Below are positions 1-6,617 of a stretch of 21,383 bases of DNA, one piece after another (position 1 is the stretch's first letter; each line of letters opens with the position of its first letter). Source of the stretch: VBOC01 sp035635475 (GTDB lineage Bacteria > Bacteroidota > Ignavibacteria > UBA10030 > SZUA-254); assembly GCA_035635475.1 (NCBI GenBank), contig DASQAZ010000116.1, positions 1 to 21,383 of the forward strand, given 5' to 3'. A program made the translations under genes and the position numbers. Under the pieces are notes generated by a model that was not told the origin of the DNA, did no database searches, and saw nothing but the letters and a program-made list of their open reading frames with translations.

Positions 1-1097
1 TCTTCCCAAGTGATGATTGCGCCACCCTTCATGTCGCCGACCATTGCACCCACGAACTGGTTGTTGGGCTCTGTACAAATTGGAATACCGTCTACGGTCC
101 ATTGCTCAACACCCTCTGCCCTGACGTGTTGTCCGTAGACATCATAATTGGTGCCACTCCGATAATCTGACCACGCAAGAATTGCGCCACCCATTTTGTC
201 GCTCACGATAACAGGGTCCTCTTGGTTGTATATCGTTGTGCATACTGGAATGCCATCAGTCATCCACTGGACAACACCTGAAGAATTTATGCGCTGGGCG
301 TAGATGTCAAAATCGGCGCCGCTGCGATAGTCTGACCACACAATTATTGCCCCACCGGCTCCATCTGTCACGATTCTCCACGAATCTTTAACGTTTCTCG
401 CAGTGCAGATTGCAGCACCGCTCGCATTCCAGCGTACTTCACCCCCGGAACTAATCCGCTGAGCGTATAGTTGGTTACCGTAAATGTCGTTGGTGTCACG
501 GTGATCTTCCCACACTATGATAGCACCTCCCGAATCATCACTGGCGATGGTAGGGTACATTTGGTTTTTGACCGCCGTGCAGACAGGGATGCCATTTTTC
601 AGCCATTGTGCTTCCCCCGAGGCGTTGATTCGCTCGACATAGATTTTATAGACGCCTCCACTGCGCCCGTCTTCCCATGCAACAATCGCGCCGCCGACGC
701 CATCACTCACGAGGGCGGGATAGTCTTGGTTGTTTGCCGTCGTGCAAATAGCAGCCCCGTTTATGCCCCACTGCATTATACCCGAGGCGTTGACCCGCTG
801 CGCATATATATCGCCACCGCCCCCAGCAATAATTGCGCCGCCCGCCCCATCGCTAACAATGTTCGGATATAGCACTCTGCCTGCCCCGATGCCAACTGCT
901 ACGCCGCTATCGGGTACATTTGACCATTGTGCATATATCCAGGGAGAATTGACGAGCGTTATGAACAGCAAGGCGAGGATGATAATGTTGGCGCAAATTC
1001 TATCCTTCAGGGCCAACGAAACAAATCCCGCCGTCTGTGCTGACAAGCCACTTCGATGGCTTTTCCTCTTGGACAAAAACAGGATGATTAGCCCCAT
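1..1097 (-). CDS. Secreted tandem-repeat (probable beta-propeller) protein, partial
   Basis: An open frame of 365 codons runs from an ATG at 1097 off the left edge, so the C-terminus is missing. A GAGGT ribosome-binding site lies just upstream. Residues 36-49 are hydrophobic and are followed by a plausible signal-peptidase site after Y-A at about residue 56, so the protein should be exported; the 30-odd residues before the hydrophobic stretch make the N-terminus unusually long, and a later start is possible. From about residue 77 come five full repeats of 49-58 residues and the beginning of a sixth. The consensus is SDG-x-GGAII-x-W-x-D-x-RSG, then YDIYAQRIN-x-SG, QW and IPVCT. Repeat 1 has lost the W-E-D-x-R segment. 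Repeats of this kind are common in surface proteins of Bacteroidota/Ignavibacteria, often with a C-terminal sorting domain, which would lie outside the window. Binding partner and role are unknown. It starts 13 bases after the MuF-like gene stops, so the two may be co-transcribed. Confidence 0.8.
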   Translation of the reverse strand, partial: MGLIILFLSKRKSHRSGLSAQTAGFVSLALKDRICANIIILALLFITLVNSPWIYAQWSNVPDSGVAVGIGAGRVLYPNIVSDGAGGAIIAGGGGDIYAQRVNASGIMQWGINGAAICTTANNQDYPALVSDGVGGAIVAWEDGRSGGVYKIYVERINASGEAQWLKNGIPVCTAVKNQMYPTIASDDSGGAIIVWEDHRDTNDIYGNQLYAQRISSGGEVRWNASGAAICTARNVKDSWRIVTDGAGGAIIVWSDYRSGADFDIYAQRINSSGVVQWMTDGIPVCTTIYNQEDPVIVSDKMGGAILAWSDYRSGTNYDVYGQHVRAEGVEQWTVDGIPICTEPNNQFVGAMVGDMKGGAIITWE

Positions 1098-1110
1098 GTT
1101 GTTACCTCAT

Positions 1111-1695
1111 TCATTTACTTGCGAAGACAGTGCATCGACAGCCGTACATCGATTCAAGTATGGCATCAGGGTCACCTGGATAATCAAGTTCGTCCCCGTT
1201 ACTCAATATGAATTTTTCATTCATCGGTACTTCAACGCCATCGAGGGAAGCATGTAGGTCTCTCACATCACCATCCCTCATCGTGACCCAGGATTTACGA
1301 CTAAACATCATCGACTCCCTTGCAGCTTTAATATTCTGATAATTAATGCAGAAGTTCGATATTGTCTGGGCTATCTGAGAGCTTGGAACTGATTCATCAT
1401 CGTGGATAACCCGCGCGATGCGTTGCCTCAATTCGTTCAGAGTCTCGTTCCACCGAAGTCCGTGGCAAAGCTCATCGTATACGGCATCGACGTGGGTGTG
1501 AGGTATCAGCTCCATCTTCTGCAATATTTTCCTTACACCCTGCTTCACGTCATCCTCAAGCGGTGGGTATATTATACCGGCTTCGGTGTACCCGGTAAAA
1601 AAATCATCAAAACCCTGCTTCATCACTTCGAGGAGTTCTGGGCTGCATTGTTCCATGAATCTCCCAAAATCGAGCGTCAATCCGGCGAGTAACAC
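1111..1695 (-). CDS. Phage Mu gpF-like (minor head / head morphogenesis) domain protein, apparently truncated
   Basis: The C-terminal 60 residues carry the signature of the phage Mu F-like / SPP1 gp7 head-morphogenesis family: K-S-W near 134-136, a D-G-D-V-R-D-L-H motif at 141-148, L-D-G at 151-153, a conserved F near 162, Y-P-G-D-P at 172-176 and a closing C-R-C at 186-188. Residues 1-130 look helical and match nothing I recognise. Family members in phages are usually longer and follow a portal gene, but no portal, terminase or capsid gene is present here. The start used is GTG at 1695. The frame stays open upstream to about 1832 and looks coding through about 1770, so the true N-terminus may lie further upstream, behind a non-ATG start, or may have been cut off. 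It lies 100 bases after the Mrr-type nuclease gene, on the same strand. It could be a prophage remnant or a captured domain with a new role. The domain call is fairly firm, the function is not. Confidence 0.6.
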   Translation of the reverse strand: MLLAGLTLDFGRFMEQCSPELLEVMKQGFDDFFTGYTEAGIIYPPLEDDVKQGVRKILQKMELIPHTHVDAVYDELCHGLRWNETLNELRQRIARVIHDDESVPSSQIAQTISNFCINYQNIKAARESMMFSRKSWVTMRDGDVRDLHASLDGVEVPMNEKFILSNGDELDYPGDPDAILESMYGCRCTVFASK

Positions 1696-1795
1696 AAAAG
1701 CCCTGGTGACTGTCTCCAGAAGGCCTTGATCCGTTGCGGAGCCAATCCTGTCCAGTATTTTATCTGAAGAAGTTTCGTCCGAGCCTGGAAATCTA

Positions 1796-3463
1796 TTACG
1801 TCTTACTCTGTTCCTTTTCGAGCCTCTTCGCCTCTACGAGGTCGATCTTTGCCTTATAACCGTGTTTTAGTAACAGGTGTAAAAGGTTGTTGCCATTCAA
1901 GAGAGTAATCGGTTTTCCTCTCGCAAACTCATAAGCGTCCGCTCCGTAGTGGGAGGTTGTAACCAAGATGCCTTTCATAGCCCCCTCGTTCATCAGGGTG
2001 CCAAAAAGATCTCGCACGGCGGAAACCCCCACGACATTCGTATATCGTTTCGCTTGGATGACTATCTTTCCGCCTCTTATAGGGTCAGTGTCAAATGCGA
2101 CGGCATCAACCCCTCCGTCACGGCTCGCCTGAGTAATCTTCACTTCACCGCCAGCAGGTTTAAACTCTTTTTCGAACAATTCTCTGATTAACTGCTCGAA
2201 TTCTTCCCAATCCATTGCAGCAAGATTCGACGCCTCACTCAGTCCCTCCGCGACTTCATGAGATTGCACAAACCTCTTGTCTTCCCGATTGATGGAGACG
2301 ATTGCTGCAACTGGTGTAAGCCCATGAAGCTTCGTGCTTCCAATGCCCCTAAGTGTATGAAAACAACTCCTGGGGTCAACTTTGGACAAGTCAAGTTGTA
2401 GGAATTCAGGTCGAGTAGTTTGAAGTGAGAGGATACATGGTCTGGTCTCTTTGCCAGTCGCCTTGCTAATTGAATTTACCCATCCGTTCATTACTATGGT
2501 ATTGACGAACTCATTAGCGTCGTGTTGGAACAGTTTATAGATGCACATCAACACGATTTGATAAATAACACTGTCATAAAGTTTTTCTCGCTCCCGCTCG
2601 CTAAGCGGAATTTCATTAATCGTTTCCTGAGTTTGATTCACCTTCACCGCTTTGATGGTTGGGAGGTCTGTGGGCGATGGAAGCTCCAGGTCAACGACTA
2701 TCATCTTCGCGATAGGCTCGTAATCCACCTCATTATTTCTGGTGTGCAAGGGTGAATAATCGAGCCTTTCCAAGACCCTTGAAAACCAAAAAGCGACCGA
2801 TTGAGGGTGGCTTATGTCAAATACCGCTCTGTACCTGTCCACGTAGGAATTAACTTGGTTTTGTTTCTCGATGAAGGTCGACCGGCTCTGCAACCAGGAA
2901 AGATGAGCCGCCTCAAACCCTTTTTTCAGGATTAGATTCTCATCTTCTATATCCATTTTTTGTTTTTTCCATAGTTCATGAGCTTTCTCAAATTGCTGGT
3001 GTCTAAGTTCCTGTTCTCTTCTCTTGTGAGAAGGCAGAAGTACGTCCAGAAACTTTCGTGGCACTCGGAAAGTATCATCTGTAGGCTTGGGCTCTTGTGG
3101 AATTTCTCTCACAGCGAGTGGCCGTGGCTCGGGTGTTGAAAACGGCGCAAAATCTTTTAGCGCATCCCATCCGAGCTCATTTTTCTTACTTAAAGAACGC
3201 ACCAGGATTTCTTCAAGTGACTTGAACTTTTGTTCGAGAGTGATATTAATTTGCTGGAGAACTTCTCTGATGATGTCTTTGTCAAGTTTGAATGAAATGG
3301 TGGTATAAGTATGCAACGGCAACTTGAACTGCCTTGATAGGTTTGCGCTCTTGGCGTTCTTTATGACCACAACCGCCTTGTACACAAGTTCACTCCAGTT
3401 ATCAGCAGTCACCATTTCAATCGGATTGCCGTGCAAGTTTTCAATATTAATAGTATAGCTCAT
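1796..3463 (-). CDS. Mrr-type restriction endonuclease with long unknown N-terminal region
   Basis: Residues about 416-535 form a Mrr_cat-type PD-(D/E)xK nuclease domain. M-D-W-E-E-F-E-x-L-I opens the first helix with the conserved Glu at about 423. D-G-G-V-D at 449-453 and Q-A-K at 470-472 supply the metal-binding Asp and the Q-x-K catalytic pair. The domain ends in the usual G-I-L-V-T-T-S and L-L-N-G-x-x-L pattern. Mrr-family enzymes cut DNA and often need modified bases (type IV restriction). No methyltransferase gene lies nearby, which fits that mode but does not prove it. Residues 1-415 are unrecognised: an alpha/beta start, a charged helical stretch rich in R, E, K and Q at 145-210 that may be coiled coil, then a helical region. 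This part may sense the target or oligomerise. Start is ATG at 3463, preceded by a weak purine-rich GAGAATGAG site. Confidence 0.8.
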   Translation of the reverse strand: MSYTINIENLHGNPIEMVTADNWSELVYKAVVVIKNAKSANLSRQFKLPLHTYTTISFKLDKDIIREVLQQINITLEQKFKSLEEILVRSLSKKNELGWDALKDFAPFSTPEPRPLAVREIPQEPKPTDDTFRVPRKFLDVLLPSHKRREQELRHQQFEKAHELWKKQKMDIEDENLILKKGFEAAHLSWLQSRSTFIEKQNQVNSYVDRYRAVFDISHPQSVAFWFSRVLERLDYSPLHTRNNEVDYEPIAKMIVVDLELPSPTDLPTIKAVKVNQTQETINEIPLSEREREKLYDSVIYQIVLMCIYKLFQHDANEFVNTIVMNGWVNSISKATGKETRPCILSLQTTRPEFLQLDLSKVDPRSCFHTLRGIGSTKLHGLTPVAAIVSINREDKRFVQSHEVAEGLSEASNLAAMDWEEFEQLIRELFEKEFKPAGGEVKITQASRDGGVDAVAFDTDPIRGGKIVIQAKRYTNVVGVSAVRDLFGTLMNEGAMKGILVTTSHYGADAYEFARGKPITLLNGNNLLHLLLKHGYKAKIDLVEAKRLEKEQSKT

Positions 3464-3766
3464 GGCATTCTCATTCTCGTTCCACGGTGATTCAGTAGAT
3501 ACGCCTGCGTTTGCGGTGGCAAGCCAGGTCGAGGGAGTTTGCCACGGAAGACTGAGACAGACGGTAAGTTTCTGGGGTCATCTTGGCTCTTTCGGAATTC
3601 GCATTTTGCTGAAATTACAGATATTCGGAGTTTGAGCCAGCAAGACCATTTCTTTCCTCCATCATTTCTATCGTTCGAATCGGTGCAAGAATTCTGAAGG
3701 GTGACGATGCCTTCCGCTCCTTGTATTTGCACCCACGGAGGTCTGCCATTTTCGCTTCTCCAAAAA
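3464..3766. other. Gap between SIR2-like and Mrr-type genes; no convincing gene
   Basis: About 300 bases separate the SIR2-like stop from the Mrr-type start. The stretch holds several short minus-strand open frames in different phases (44 and 28 codons, and a 90-codon frame ending in an ATGA overlap with the Mrr-type gene), none with recognisable protein character. It may be a promoter region for the Mrr-type gene or the decayed remnant of a small gene. Confidence 0.4.
3616..3750 (-). CDS. Possible 44-residue small protein
   Basis: An ATG at 3750 follows a GGAG sequence at good spacing (about 9 bases) and begins 17 bases after the SIR2-like stop. It opens a 44-codon frame starting M-A-D-L-R-G-C-K-Y-K-E-R and ending at a TAA near 3616. 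The composition is basic at the start and otherwise unremarkable. I recognise no family. The ribosome-binding site and position are the only support. It could be a small partner of the SIR2-like protein, or chance. Confidence 0.25.
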
Positions 3767-4645
3767 TCAGGAGATTGGGTATGCTTTTCTAAAGAACTCG
3801 ACTATTTTCATTGGATGAGCATGTAGGTTCTTTAGTGATGGATTCCTCGCCTTTAGGTGACTAATTTCAGCTTTCTCGAAGCCATAAGCCGTTCCGGCGA
3901 TATCGGGGCAATTGGCTGAATTCTTCCCGAACTCTAACTTATCCAAATTAGTTCGCCAGTAGCGAAAGCCCAAGAATCGGATTGTATTCGCATTCCGAAT
4001 GAGTACCTGAGCGCGGGCGAGCGTTTGAGGGTCATCTTCCTTGTCAGTGATTCTGAGGCTATAGGCAACCCGCTGAACATGACTCCTATCTTGAGTTGGG
4101 GCGTATGGACAATTTCCCCCACGGGATGGAAGAATCCCAAGCTGGCCATGTATATGGACGATTGGGATATCAAGAATCGCCTGCTTTCTCTCTTGTTCTG
4201 AATTCCCGAAGAACGCCGCCGTGACCGTGTCGAAATATTCCTCAAAAGACCTGTCATAATTAAATGTGATGAAAGAATACTGTTCAGGATTGACAGGTTG
4301 TTGCAGCCTATGCAAATGTTCAAAAAAATATCTATACCAGTCATCATCTATTCCCGGCTTCAACAATTCGGATTTCTTTTCGAACTGGACGAGGGCAAAA
4401 GCGATGGCCAACTTCCCTAACTCCAAGAACTGGGGGTGTTGATTGAGCAAGTCATCAATCGCGATAATGTTTGACTCCCTAATCCTCTTTTCAAACTCAT
4501 TCATCTCCCTCGGTAAGATTCCAAGGCTCTCGAAGTCACCCTTCTTGAGCCTCAAGATTTCAAGAATTTGAGGTACAAGTTGATATCCAGTGGGCAAACC
4601 ATATGGTTGACTTGCACCCGCTCCGAGAATGAATACAGTTCTCAT
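3767..4645 (-). CDS. SIR2-like domain protein, probable NAD+-consuming defence effector
   Basis: This 292-residue protein is a single SIR2-like (SIR2_2-type) domain. G-A-G-A-S at 8-12 with P-Y-G-L-P-T-G at 14-20 is the N-terminal nucleotide-binding loop. F-N-Y-D at 128-131 is the conserved Asn-Tyr-Asp motif, H-I-H-G at 164-167 supplies the likely catalytic His166, and F-L-G-F-x-x-W-x-x-N-L at 224-234 closes the Rossmann-like core. There is no Zn-finger, so it is not a classical protein deacetylase. Relatives in anti-phage systems (ThsA, DSR and Argonaute- or HerA-linked SIR2) degrade NAD+ on infection; here that role is inference. The ATG at 4645 lacks a good ribosome-binding site nearby, and an in-frame TAA 24 bases upstream rules out extension. 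The gene lies 48 bases after the U-tract of a structured element, so its expression may be controlled by read-through. Confidence 0.75.
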   Translation of the reverse strand: MRTVFILGAGASQPYGLPTGYQLVPQILEILRLKKGDFESLGILPREMNEFEKRIRESNIIAIDDLLNQHPQFLELGKLAIAFALVQFEKKSELLKPGIDDDWYRYFFEHLHRLQQPVNPEQYSFITFNYDRSFEEYFDTVTAAFFGNSEQERKQAILDIPIVHIHGQLGILPSRGGNCPYAPTQDRSHVQRVAYSLRITDKEDDPQTLARAQVLIRNANTIRFLGFRYWRTNLDKLEFGKNSANCPDIAGTAYGFEKAEISHLKARNPSLKNLHAHPMKIVEFFRKAYPIS

Positions 4646-4690
4646 AACGATTTCTTGAACAAGGGATTACCATCTCCTGTTACGACGAAC

Positions 4691-4738
4691 TCAAAAAAAA
4701 CCCGTAGGCGGCTTGCTGAAGGCTACTCCCTACGGGTT
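4691..4738 (-). terminator. Intrinsic terminator upstream of the SIR2-like gene
   Basis: On the minus strand a perfect 10-bp stem (4738-4729 with 4708-4699, containing cccgtagg/cctacggg) closes a 20-base loop. An uninterrupted run of eight T residues, two of them in the stem, follows. This is a strong rho-independent signal for transcripts coming from the PIN-like gene side. The long loop contains the 3' partner of another 10-bp helix, so the terminator could be alternately formed or blocked. Confidence 0.6.
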
Positions 4739-4802
4739 CTTTCCATTCGCGGCGAATGGATAAATTTGTACCTACACTATCTCGTCATCTCCTCAGCAAG
4801 CC
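4693..4802 (-). ncRNA. Candidate structured RNA with H-type pseudoknot, ending in a terminator
   Basis: Read on the minus strand the order is as follows. Arm 1a (4802-4793, ggcttgctga). A hairpin with 8-bp stem and 3-base loop (4760-4742, tccattcg/cgaatgga). Arm 2a (4738-4729, aacccgtagg). A 9-base spacer. Arm 1b (4719-4710, tcagcaagcc). One base. Arm 2b (4708-4699, cctacgggtt). Then T residues down to 4693. Arms 1a/1b and 2a/2b each form a perfect 10-bp helix, and the two helices interlock, which is the topology of an H-type pseudoknot. Helix 2 plus the T-tract is a typical intrinsic terminator, so the element could be the 3' end of a small RNA or a switch in the leader of the SIR2-like gene. 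It matches no RNA family I can name. The structure is seen; the function is inference. Confidence 0.5.
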
Positions 4803-5017
4803 AGACTCAAATTTAATCGAAATGGAGCCGAGAATCAAGCCTCTCAAGGAAGTATTCTTTACCCCAATTACACACTGATAGCGAGTGGTAAGCCGTTAAC
4901 ATCATCCTTGTTCATAAGTTGGACAGATTCCTGGGGGAATAATCTCCGTAAGCGTCGGTGAATTTCTCCTCTACCTGTTCTCGCAAGCTGTGATTACTTG
5001 GAGAAATTTTCCTGGGA

Positions 5018-5046
5018 GTTATGTTCAATTCATGGCGTTGTCACAA
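5018..5046 (-). promoter_or_regulatory. Possible weak promoter for the structured RNA / SIR2-like gene
   Basis: On the minus strand TTGTGA (5046-5041) and CATAAC (5023-5018) are 17 bases apart. Each matches the sigma-70 consensus at four of six positions. It is the best-spaced pair I found in the gap, but matches of this quality occur by chance. Confidence 0.2.
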
Positions 5047-5206
5047 AGAGACTTTCACATTCAATAAAGATGCTCCTCAAGTGTGTTGTAGTGGGTTCAC
5101 CGTCCCGTATCGAAGATTCTGCCCTTCCCGGGTGCAGTGAAAGTGTACAATCGTCTCGATCGCAGGTTTTTATGAGGTCTTTCCTCCATGCGGACACACG
5201 GCCCAT

Positions 5207-6508
5207 CTAATCATCGGTTGCTTTGTCGTTTTCCGCCCGCTTCACCTCTTCCTTGTCACCTTGTTGAATCTTCTCCTCTGGATCCGGTGGTTTTCCGGGA
5301 GGTTGAGACGCCGTGCCGGATTCCTCCATTGGTGCCGTAGAAGCTTGGTGAATATTGTTCTGAGGCGGAGTCGCGATGAATGATGAGAGGGGTGAGTTCT
5401 GAGGTTGAAACGGGTTGAACTCAAATAGCTTTCTGTAAGCTGAGGCCGCATCCTGCCACTGGGGGAGGATAAACCCCAGGTCCGTTAGATTCTTCATCAG
5501 AGGATTACTAATGTATTTATCGATACCTGCTAAGGAATCGAGTACGGACCCAATCTTTAGAGCATCAAAATCAAAGCGCGGCTGTTGAAAGGACGTCAAC
5601 GCATCATACGCAATTAAGCCAATTTTTTCATCATCCTTTCGAATAGTTCGTACCTCCTCTATGGTCTCACTCTTTATTTTCGGCTGGAGCTTCTGCTTGG
5701 CATATTCCAAGAATTTGTCCGCGTGGTAAATCAGAATTCTGATACCTGTTTCATCAAAGAACTCCTTAATTAATTCCGGCCTTGGGTAAACAATCTCACC
5801 CCTGTGTTTGGTCCACCAGTCCTCCTTCCTATCATCAGTCACCAGTATGATAGGCTGAGGTGCCTCTCTTATTTTCCGTATCAGCTGTTTCCAAATAATC
5901 AAATCGCCGTAAATAGCCTTGTCACCCCTACTTTCTTTGGCCTTTGCGTCCAGATATCCGGGAGGAAATTTATTGGCATACCTCTCTTTTCCAGCCGCAA
6001 ACAGCTTCGAAAGTTCCTCTTCGAGAAATTTGGCACCGACCTTGCCGTCAAACAGGGCACTCACTTCGGGGAGGATAGAGTCCGAGGCTCGAAGGTCAGG
6101 ATGGGTTCCCTCCAATTTCGATATTTGCCGACTCGCATCTTCAAACGCCTTGTGCAGTGTTTCTGATATCCTCAAGGTGTCTATCAGCGGGTGCAGCTTG
6201 AATCCATTTATTCTTTCCTTACACGCGGTTTCAGCTTTGTTGAGTTCTTCTCCCAGCTTGGCATACGCGTCCCTTTGGTCGCGAATGACCTCGATTCGCC
6301 GTTCATGATACTCGTGTGCAGCCTGGTGAGTTATCCAAAGGCGAGCAGACAATCCCTGCAGCACCTTCAGAAACTCGGCGCGGGTCTTCGCAGTGTACCT
6401 ATAGAGATTCAGTAGTACATTTGCGTCAACTGAGATAAGCCCTTTACCCCATGCGTCGTTGATTTCACTGTCCGCCGGTGGATAGTAGCCTATAAATTCA
6501 TTCTTCAC
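5207..6508 (-). CDS. PIN-like domain (PIN_8 type) ribonuclease with disordered C-terminal tail
   Basis: Residues about 24-260 form a PIN-like nuclease domain of the PIN_8 type. I-S-V-D-A-N-V-L-L-N-L-Y at 25-36 gives the first metal-binding Asp (28). W-I-T-x-Q-A-A-H-E-Y-H at 58-68 gives Glu66. G-D-L-I-I-W at 201-206 gives Asp202. V-T-D-D-R-K-E-D-W-W at 223-232 gives the last acidic cluster. A helical insertion (70-195) separates the first and second halves, as is usual for this type. PIN domains are Mg-dependent RNases, and PIN_8 proteins are often found in defence islands; target and trigger are unknown here. Residues about 370-433 are rich in P, Q, E and K and probably disordered. Start is GTG at 6508 with a GGAG site 8 bases upstream. 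The nearest gene upstream on the same strand is the integrase. Confidence 0.75.
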   Translation of the reverse strand: MKNEFIGYYPPADSEINDAWGKGLISVDANVLLNLYRYTAKTRAEFLKVLQGLSARLWITHQAAHEYHERRIEVIRDQRDAYAKLGEELNKAETACKERINGFKLHPLIDTLRISETLHKAFEDASRQISKLEGTHPDLRASDSILPEVSALFDGKVGAKFLEEELSKLFAAGKERYANKFPPGYLDAKAKESRGDKAIYGDLIIWKQLIRKIREAPQPIILVTDDRKEDWWTKHRGEIVYPRPELIKEFFDETGIRILIYHADKFLEYAKQKLQPKIKSETIEEVRTIRKDDEKIGLIAYDALTSFQQPRFDFDALKIGSVLDSLAGIDKYISNPLMKNLTDLGFILPQWQDAASAYRKLFEFNPFQPQNSPLSSFIATPPQNNIHQASTAPMEESGTASQPPGKPPDPEEKIQQGDKEEVKRAENDKATDD

Positions 6509-6564
6509 GTGTTACTCCGCAGAATTACTTGTACCAATGTACCCAACGTTGCTGCTAAACTCAA

Positions 6565-6596
6565 GGGGCGGTCGCTCCGGTGTGGTGGTCCGCCCC
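6565..6596 (-). terminator. GC-rich hairpin between integrase and PIN-like gene
   Basis: A perfect 7-bp stem (ggggcgg at 6565-6571, ccgcccc at 6590-6596) with an 18-base loop lies 22 bases past the integrase stop and 57 bases before the PIN-like start. The position suits an integrase terminator, but no T-run follows on the minus strand, so it is at best a weak or rho-assisted one. Confidence 0.3.
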
Positions 6597-6617
6597 CTCA
6601 TCGAGAAACTTCTCCTG

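Larger units (their letters stand above)
4646..5206. other. 560-base non-coding gap carrying a structured RNA candidate
   Basis: No open frame here has convincing protein character. A 70-codon plus-strand frame near 4998-5210 lacks family signal and opposes every neighbouring gene. The part next to the SIR2-like gene (4693-4802) contains three strong inverted repeats, described separately. The remainder (4803-5206) holds a possible weak minus-strand promoter and otherwise nothing I recognise. The length is unusual for this otherwise compact region and suits a separate RNA gene or a long regulated leader. Confidence 0.6.

Noticed and set aside
1..869. CRISPR or DNA-level tandem repeats in the first 870 bases
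   Set aside because: The periodicity of about 150-170 bases is that of degenerate protein repeats, with substitutions at silent and coding positions and no short identical repeats with spacers.
3460..3732. 90-codon minus-strand frame ending in an ATGA overlap with the Mrr-type gene
   Set aside because: The overlap is suggestive, but the composition (many S, N, R and P residues, no pattern of strands or helices) looks non-coding, and no ribosome-binding site stands out.
4693..4802. HDV-like or hammerhead ribozyme
   Set aside because: The helix order differs from HDV, where the extra hairpin lies between the 5' arm of the second helix and the 3' arm of the first. The hammerhead core is not intact (ctgaggag instead of ctgatgag).
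4998..5210. 70-codon plus-strand frame in the intergenic gap
   Set aside because: It runs opposite to all island genes, has no family signal and overlaps the end of the PIN-like gene. Probably chance.
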